Origin: Narthecium ossifragum
Taxonomy: Eukaryota; Streptophyta; Magnoliopsida; Dioscoreales; Nartheciaceae
NCBI GenBank assembly: GCA_963920575.1
Contig: OY986967.1
Coordinates: 4,979,166-5,043,165, forward strand
DNA length: 64,000 nucleotides
Direction of reading: 5' to 3'
This document shows, piece after piece, positions 57,880 to 64,000 of this stretch. Each line of letters begins with the position of its first letter. The stretch's first letter is position 1. Below the pieces are notes generated by a model that was given only the letters and a program-made list of their open reading frames with translations, searched no databases and was not told the DNA's origin. The position numbers and the translations under genes are program-made.

Positions 57880-59126
57880 TATTTGAATTCAAATTTGAAT
57901 TTGATTTTGAATTTGAACTTCAAATTTCAGATATTTGTTCAAATTTCAGATATTTGTTCAAATTTCAAATATTTGAACATGTTGTAATTTACCTTAACGC
58001 CCTTAGGCAAGGGTAAGTGTAAATTCCCAAAATACCCCTGTTATAGACTATTCATGTCTTTTGACCAAAATGCCCCTAGAAAGGGTAGGAATGCTTTCAC
58101 ATATTTTGGACCATTGTACCCCTAGAGGTTTAGAGTGTCCAAAATACCCTCGACCCTCGTAGCTTATATAGGATGCCATCAAAGCTTTAAGAAGGCTGAT
58201 TTTAGGGTGAAATTACCAAAATACCTTTTTGGTACTTTGGTTGGTATGGAATCCATATATGTTTTGGACAAGAATGCCTTTAAAATAATGATACTTTAAA
58301 GGGTGAATACAATATTTGTCATGTATGTTTGTGACAAATATGCATTTGAATCAAATGACCAAAATACCCCTGGGGGCTAAATGACCAAAAATGCCCTTTT
58401 TATATATCCTTGGTTTATGTAGGATGCCTTCAAAACCATTAAGGACTAATTTAGAATGTTCTAGGTGGGTCAAGCCTATATTTGGCTAGAATGACCAAAA
58501 TACCCCTAGAAGGCAAATTTTACCGAAATACCCTTTATGCTTCTGGTTTGTATAAAATGTTATAAAAATCATACATGAATATTTCTCAGATATTGTAGGG
58601 ATTCCTGAACACCTATTTTTATCAAAATTCCCAAAATACCCCTGACGGGTAAAATTACCAAAATGCCCCTGAGTCCTTCTAACTTAAGTAGGATGTTATC
58701 CGGATCATGTAAAAGGCATGATGGGTTATAAGAGAGAGAGAGAGAGTATGAGCATATATTTTGCTTAAATCCCCAAAATACCCTTGATGTGGTAAAATTA
58801 CCAAAATACCCCTATATCGACTTAGCTTTTGTAGGATGCCGTAAAAGCTATATAGGGTTATGATATTATATTTATAGAGTTCAGGTATGTATTATGTCCT
58901 GAATTCCTAAAATACCCTCAGGCGGGTAAAATTACCGAAACGGCCTTTATACTTTTGGTTTGTGTAGGATACTTTCAAAACCATGAATGGTCACATATAG
59001 AGCAGTGTATGTGTGCTCTTTGTGTGTTTGAACTTCTTTGTCTGATAACATACCTTCGAAGAATGTTTGAGGCGAGTAGGGGTAAATACCCTCAAATTTG
59101 ACCTTAGTCAAAATTGGTGTCTACAG
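57880..59126. repeat. Dispersed ACCAAAATACCCCT motifs in a probable LTR remnant
   Basis: After a TTTGAATTTGAA / TTTCAAATATTTG block (57890-57975), the phrase CCAAAATACCCCTNGA and variants recur more than ten times to about 58930, spaced irregularly at roughly 60-120 bases. The stretch ends with GGTGTCTACA at about 59126, which resembles the end of a gypsy LTR. No flanking duplication found. Confidence 0.5.
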
Positions 59127-59889
59127 TGATTTTGTTCGATATACACTAAGACGCAAAATTGACGGCTTTATAGTTTGCGTGTTGCATTTCGTTACAAGTT
59201 TCATTAGAACTTAGCATTCAGGGAGTTTGGCAGGAAGACAGGGTTGTTTATGTACATATCAAAATTGGAAAACAAAACAAAGGCTCCTGGTTCTGATTGA
59301 TCATCATGATCTCGTGTGTGACACTTACTCTGCACTACACATAGGGGAAAAAAATAAAAATACATTAGCATTTTATTCATAATTGAATACAAATTGCTGC
59401 AATCAAGGATTCACTATATGCAATAAAAAAAAACAAAAAAAGAGTTGCACATGTCGAATTTTTTGCCATCTGATACCCCCATAGTTCATTTTTAGCGATC
59501 TGATACCCCTTCCATGTTTCTTTGCGGTCTCATACCCCTCGACCAGTAAAATTCCCGTTATACCCTCACATTTTCCCATCCGAACATGCATGCCATGCCA
59601 TGCCACATGACGTGACATGGTACAGATAATCCATCTGTTGCTTCGAAGCCAAGGATCATATTAAATCCCCCCCACGTGGCAAGCAGTGATTCGCCACGGC
59701 ATATGGTGGTGTCAGCCCGTGAGAAGACTGTCGTGCGCTCGCATTAAATGCGTCGTTAACTAAACGTAGAAATTCACGCACGTAGTTAACAAACACGCAT
59801 AAAACACTAACATCATACGCATATATCATTTTCTACACATGGTTATCACTATATACGCGCAAAAAGTATGCTAATGTCGCACGAAAAGT
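59127..59889. other. Intergenic DNA
   Basis: No gene recognised. 59440-59560 has repeated ATCTGATACCCC phrases of a type common near transposon ends. Confidence 0.35.
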
Positions 59890-60880
59890 GCACCATGCAA
59901 AGACTATGTATTGCTTCACCACCATCAACTCCCGCAAAACCCATGCATTTCTTCGGTGCATTCACTAGATTATTTTTATGCATTGTTAAGGTATTTTCTA
60001 TCGTGAGCAGTTAAGGTATCTTTATGCGTATTTACTGTTGTTTTTATGCGTTATTAAGGTATTTTCCGTGCGCTGTTAAGGTGTTTTCCATCGTGAGCAG
60101 TTAATGTATTTTTATGCGTACTTAGTGTTGTTTTATGCGTTATTAAGGTATTTTTCGTCCAATGTTAAGGTGTTTTTCATCGTAAGTAGTTAAGGTATTT
60201 TGATGCGTACTTATTGTTGTTTTTATGCCCTGTTAAGGCATTTTCTGTGCGCTATTAAGGTGTTTTCCATCGTGAACTGTTAAGGTATTTTTATGCGTAT
60301 TTATTGTTGTTTTTATGCGTGTTAAGGTATTTTCTGTGCACTGTTAAGGTGTTTTCCATCTTGAGTAGTTAAGGTATTTTTATGCGTACTTATTTTTGTT
60401 TTTATGCGTTGTTAAGGTATTTTCCGTGCGCTGTTAACGTGTTTTCCATCGTGAGCAGTTAATGTATTTTTATGCGTACTGATTGTTGTTTTTATGCGTT
60501 GTTAAGGTATTTTCCGTGCGCTGCTAAGGTGTTTTCCTTAACAACGCATAAAAACAACAATAAGTACGCATAAAAACGCCTTAACTGCTCACGATGGAAA
60601 ATACATTAACAGCGCACATAAAATGCCTTAACAATGCATAAAAACAACAATAAGTACGCATCAAAATACCTTAACTGCTCACGATGGAAAACAACAGCGC
60701 ACGGAAAATACCTTTACAACACATAAAAACAACAATAAGTACGCATAAAAATACTTTAACTGCTCACGATGGAAAATACCTTAACAGTACATAAAAATAA
60801 TATGGTGAATGCATCGAGGAAATGTATGTTTTTTGCCGGAGTTGATGATGGTGAAGAATACACGGGTTTTGCAAGTCATA
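59890..60880. mobile_element. Foldback element with tandem-repeat arms
   Basis: From about 59985 to 60537 a unit of about 90 bases (GTTAAGGTATTTTTATGCGT + GTTTTCCATCGTGAGCAG) repeats six times. From 60538 to about 60790 it appears three times in reverse complement, with no spacer at the centre. Beyond the repeats, single-copy flanks also mirror each other (CTTCACCACCATCAACTCC left, its inverted match at about 60840-60860 right), so the arms extend further. Structure fits foldback-type DNA transposons. Confidence 0.7.
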
Positions 60881-61066
60881 GATGTAATTTCGTTTGCATT
60901 CAACTATCTCGGAAACACATAACGCATCACTTTCCTATAGAAACATCTTTGGACCACTCTTTGAATATTTCAGTAAATTTAAAGATTCAAACTGCTGTTG
61001 TTCTACAAATCCCATGAATATTGTCCTCATGTACATTCCTTCGGTCAGAAAGTGTAAGGTCATGCA

Positions 61067-61600
61067 TTAACATTCCTTAATTAGCACTACCATCATGTCA
61101 CCGTCATAATCCACTAAGTATTTTCTTGTGGATATTTCGAAGCCTATAAGTCCCATGTAAACTCTTTTTCCATTCGAAGGCTCTTTTTGAAGATTAAAAG
61201 TAAAAAAAGCACAAGACGAAGTAATGACATAAAATAAGTCCTTGAAGAATACTCCATCTTCACACTCAAGTTGTGACCCAACCGCGGGAACAACTAGCAC
61301 AATAACTCCCATGTGCGTCCCCAAAAATAAAATTATAAATGCTTTATTGCTCGGATAAGTTGTTACAACCTTGGAGTTTTGGTGGTGACATCATCACCAA
61401 GCAGCGCACTAGCCATGGAAGTTTTTCTTCCGGCGGTAGGTAGTCCTTTACAATTGTTGATGATCACGAGCGACAAACTCTACCAAATCGGTTATAATCT
61501 GTGATGGTGAACTGACTTGTGATATTTTCGACTATGTCCCTTGGGAGCGCCGACCAATCGGACATAAGATTTGGGCTTCTTTTCATCACCTGCAATTCTG
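61067..61600 (-). pseudogene. Decayed F-box/KIB paralogue
   Basis: The minus strand keeps the F-box start (KRSPNLMSDWSALPRDIVE-like region near 61500-61575) and, after frame breaks, a KIB-domain piece (ECEDGVFFKDLFYVITSSCA, then MGLIGFEISTRKYLVDYDGD). These align with the intact gene at 10260-11420 (EDGIFLDGKFYVVTSSSY, GLEGIEPFATKYLVDFQGEL). About half the propeller and the C-terminus are missing. Sequence around the start codon is also conserved between the copies. Confidence 0.75.
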
Positions 61601-61920
61601 AAACATGTTCGAGAACAAAAGTACGTTTTAAGGGAGAATCAGTTGTTGTGATATGCTACGACTTTCTTAGCTACTACAGAAACAAGAAACAAACATGCAT
61701 CACTGGTAAGATTTGCTGGATTTAGAGCTCTTTAAAATATGTCATAAACTAGAAGGGATGATCACATGTATCGCTTGTAAAGAAGATTCATATACAAAAA
61801 GAAGAACATGGAATCATAAGATTAGCATGCATAAAAGATGTAAATTTTAAGATAAATGCAGTAACTTAGAGTAATATAAGAAGAAGAAGAAAAAAAGCAA
61901 CTGCCAATCAGATGTTACCT

Positions 61921-62470
61921 TGACAAGAGTTGAAAAAGGACCAACAACAACTAGATCATCGGGTGCTTCCACTGTTTTTAGTGGCAAAGAGTCATAAAGC
62001 TCATCGACGTCACTAAATTTATCAAAATGCTCCTTCGTAAATAATTAAGTAGAAAGTCAAGAAAAACTATACTAAATCCTCAATAAACTCAACACAAATA
62101 TATAGTATGTATGCAGGCAAAATCTACAAGTAGGATGGCTAATTTTTTCACTATGGTTGACATGATTTACCTGATTATTCCGAACATAATCTTCCACAAC
62201 AAGTTTCACATCATTAACCTGTTCGGGGCTCAACTCGTCACTGTCCACTAGTCTCAAAACTAACACGAGTTTCACAATATGAGCCTTATGCCGATCAATA
62301 GAAGCCTCCAGATGTGTCTGCGAACAAGTGATAACAACATCCCAAAGGGTGTTGATCAGCAACTTCAAGAAATAAAATTTGGTCATTTTCATCCGCCCTA
62401 GACCGGCAATGGTCAAACTATTCAAAATGTCAAAATCAGGGATATGATAAGGTTCAGCTCCTTCAAACAC
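61921..62470 (-). CDS. Two exons of an unrecognised gene
   Basis: Exon within 62470-62174 (DILNSLTIAGLGRMKMTKFY, then LEASIDRHKAHIVKLVLVLR, then EQVNDVKLVVEDYVRNNQ) ends at donor GTAAATC. The next (62031-61921: EHFDKFSDVDELYDSLPLKT, then VEAPDDLVVVGPFSTLVK) starts in phase after ACGAAG and ends at donor GTAACAT. Composition and phase agreement suggest real coding exons, possibly the upstream part of the same transcription unit as the decayed F-box copy. Family not recognised; start and end not defined. Confidence 0.45.
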
Positions 62471-64000
62471 TTAGTTTGAACGGAGGTGTCAAACTAAATG
62501 AGAAGGGTGATCGAGCTCGATTAAAATATATTTAAGTAAACATTAGTGGAGAAAACTAAAGATAAACCTGGATTACTCTTTAAATAGAATCTAACATAAT
62601 TTAGAAGCATCTAAATCAACTAATTAAACCAGAAAAACGAAGAACAGTAACTAGAAAAACAAAGAACTATATTTTAACCTAATTAAATCTAGATTATCCC
62701 TATGTTAATTCTACAATCGGAAAGTACAGAAACTATATATTAAACTAGTTTAACTTAATCTAAAGATTGATCTAAGCTAATTAAACCTAGAATGAATATA
62801 GATTAACCCTACAGTAATCCTATCCTAATTTAATCTACCGGAAATAAAGAATTAGATATGATTAAATCATATTAACTAAACTAATCTAGGAAAATAGTAA
62901 AGAAGAACACTAATTAAACCGAAAGATCTTCATTAATAGAAACAACTTACAAGTAAAACAAGAACATAGAAATCCATGTTTGAAAGCAGGTTACAAGAGT
63001 GTCGGGGGTGGTACAGTGGTGAAAGGAAGGCTATTTATATCTAAAGAACTAATAACTGCTTCCGCTTTTAGTGGTTATGGCGCAAGTGTAGAAGATCGTG
63101 TTATAACTGCGTCACAACTGATCCTTCTACGTTCAGTTATGGGTTGGTGATCACACGTGGCGGATGATCCTTCATTGCACATGTCATAATTACGTTGGAT
63201 TACTTATCGTTCCTTGTCCACGTCATACTTGCATGTGTTTTATGACCTTAATTGGCACATGTTTTAATTGCTTCTGGATGATAACTTTAATTGGCTTGCT
63301 TTGTCATAAACTTTGGTCGATCATCTTCCTTTGCCTGCTTCATACTTATATTTGGTCGATGATTTGGCTTCATGGCTTATGGATGATGCTTTGTCCCTAC
63401 ACATCAACATATGATCGTCCATTTGGCCGATGGTATGCATTTGGACGATGAAGTCATGTACTCGTCGGTCATCAATCATTGCTATTTTGCTTACGTGTCT
63501 ATCATTAATTGCTTAGCCATTATTTTGGCTAACATCATCATTAACCAATGCTAATTTACGCAAGGGCTTATAGATCATACAAGACGAGCATGTCTCTTCT
63601 TTCCCTTTAGACAAAGCCTTTCAACCTCTGCCTTGAAGTTATCGACCAGATTTTCAAGGTCCCGAACTTGTAAGGATCAAAAATCCATTCAGAATTGTAC
63701 TAAATGAGGTGGCTTAAATCATATTTTAATGTATCAAAGAAAAACAAAAATGAAATCATAGAGAGAAACACTAAAAACTTGAAAATCTCATCTACTCACA
63801 AGGGCATATATTCAGAGAAAATCATGGTCTTGTAACATTCAAGAGAAAAGCATATGAAATAGTAAGGCCAAACACGTCAAGGGGACAAATATAGGTTCAC
63901 AACATCATGGAAAAGCATAGTAAAACTTTATGTAGAAGCATCCATATCTTAAATGAAAATATAGGAGTCATGAGAAGTAATCATACCACACCAACCAATC
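62471..64000. other. Intergenic DNA, no gene recognised
   Basis: AT-rich sequence with many AATTAAACTAGA-like phrases (62600-62900) and repeated GATCATCCTTC/TTGGTCGATGAT phrases (63150-63450). No coding exon could be supported. Confidence 0.4.

Noticed and set aside
60538..60800. Assembly artefact as sole explanation of the inverted array
   Set aside because: The mirrored copies differ by many substitutions and the unique flanks are also mirrored, so a simple misjoin is unlikely, though long-read confirmation is still needed.

Overview
The window is nuclear DNA of a flowering plant. It has spliced genes with GT/AG introns, an F-box protein, a FAR1-related gene, a type I MADS box, a serine carboxypeptidase-like fragment, and almost every major class of plant transposon. 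The GC-rich captured exons (MADS, GPAT) hint at a monocot, but this is weak evidence and I do not name a species. No tRNA, rRNA or CRISPR array is seen. There are two 200-base assembly gaps (18184-18383, 41525-41724).

Layout. 0-8 kb: a MULE N-terminal fragment, a Tourist-type MITE, a GRF zinc-finger gene split by a 2.1 kb LTR-like insertion, and a convergent, degenerate FAR1-related/MULE transposase gene. 10-13.6 kb: an apparently intact KIB/DUF295 F-box gene, and the first four exons of an unrecognised gene, both on the minus strand. 13.8-33.5 kb: a nested block. A Mutator-like element (MULE-A) carries a broken mudrA gene; a 15.5 kb Sirevirus-type Ty1/copia element sits inside mudrA; inside that lie an inverted MADS-box pseudogene, a large inverted repeat containing GPAT fragments, and a solo LTR. 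33.5-38 kb: LTR remnants and a MITE. 38.1-48.7 kb: a complete-ended CACTA (En/Spm) element with TSD CTT whose transposase has lost its middle. 49-53 kb: a 5'-truncated LINE, a serine carboxypeptidase-like pseudogene, an RNase H-like exon and a short Yju2/CWC16-like gene. 53.2-56.6 kb: a non-autonomous relative of MULE-A (MULE-B) with an 11 bp target duplication. 57-61 kb: tandem repeats and a long foldback structure. 61-62.5 kb: a decayed second copy of the F-box gene and two exons of an unknown gene.

How it fits together. Most of the sequence is transposon, and the insertion order can be read from target duplications and from reading frames that rejoin when an insertion is removed. Host-type genes that may still work are the F-box gene (10260-11420), the multi-exon gene starting at 13630, and perhaps the Yju2-like gene (52613-53062). 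The two MULE relatives each end about 0.1-0.2 kb upstream of the start of a minus-strand gene.
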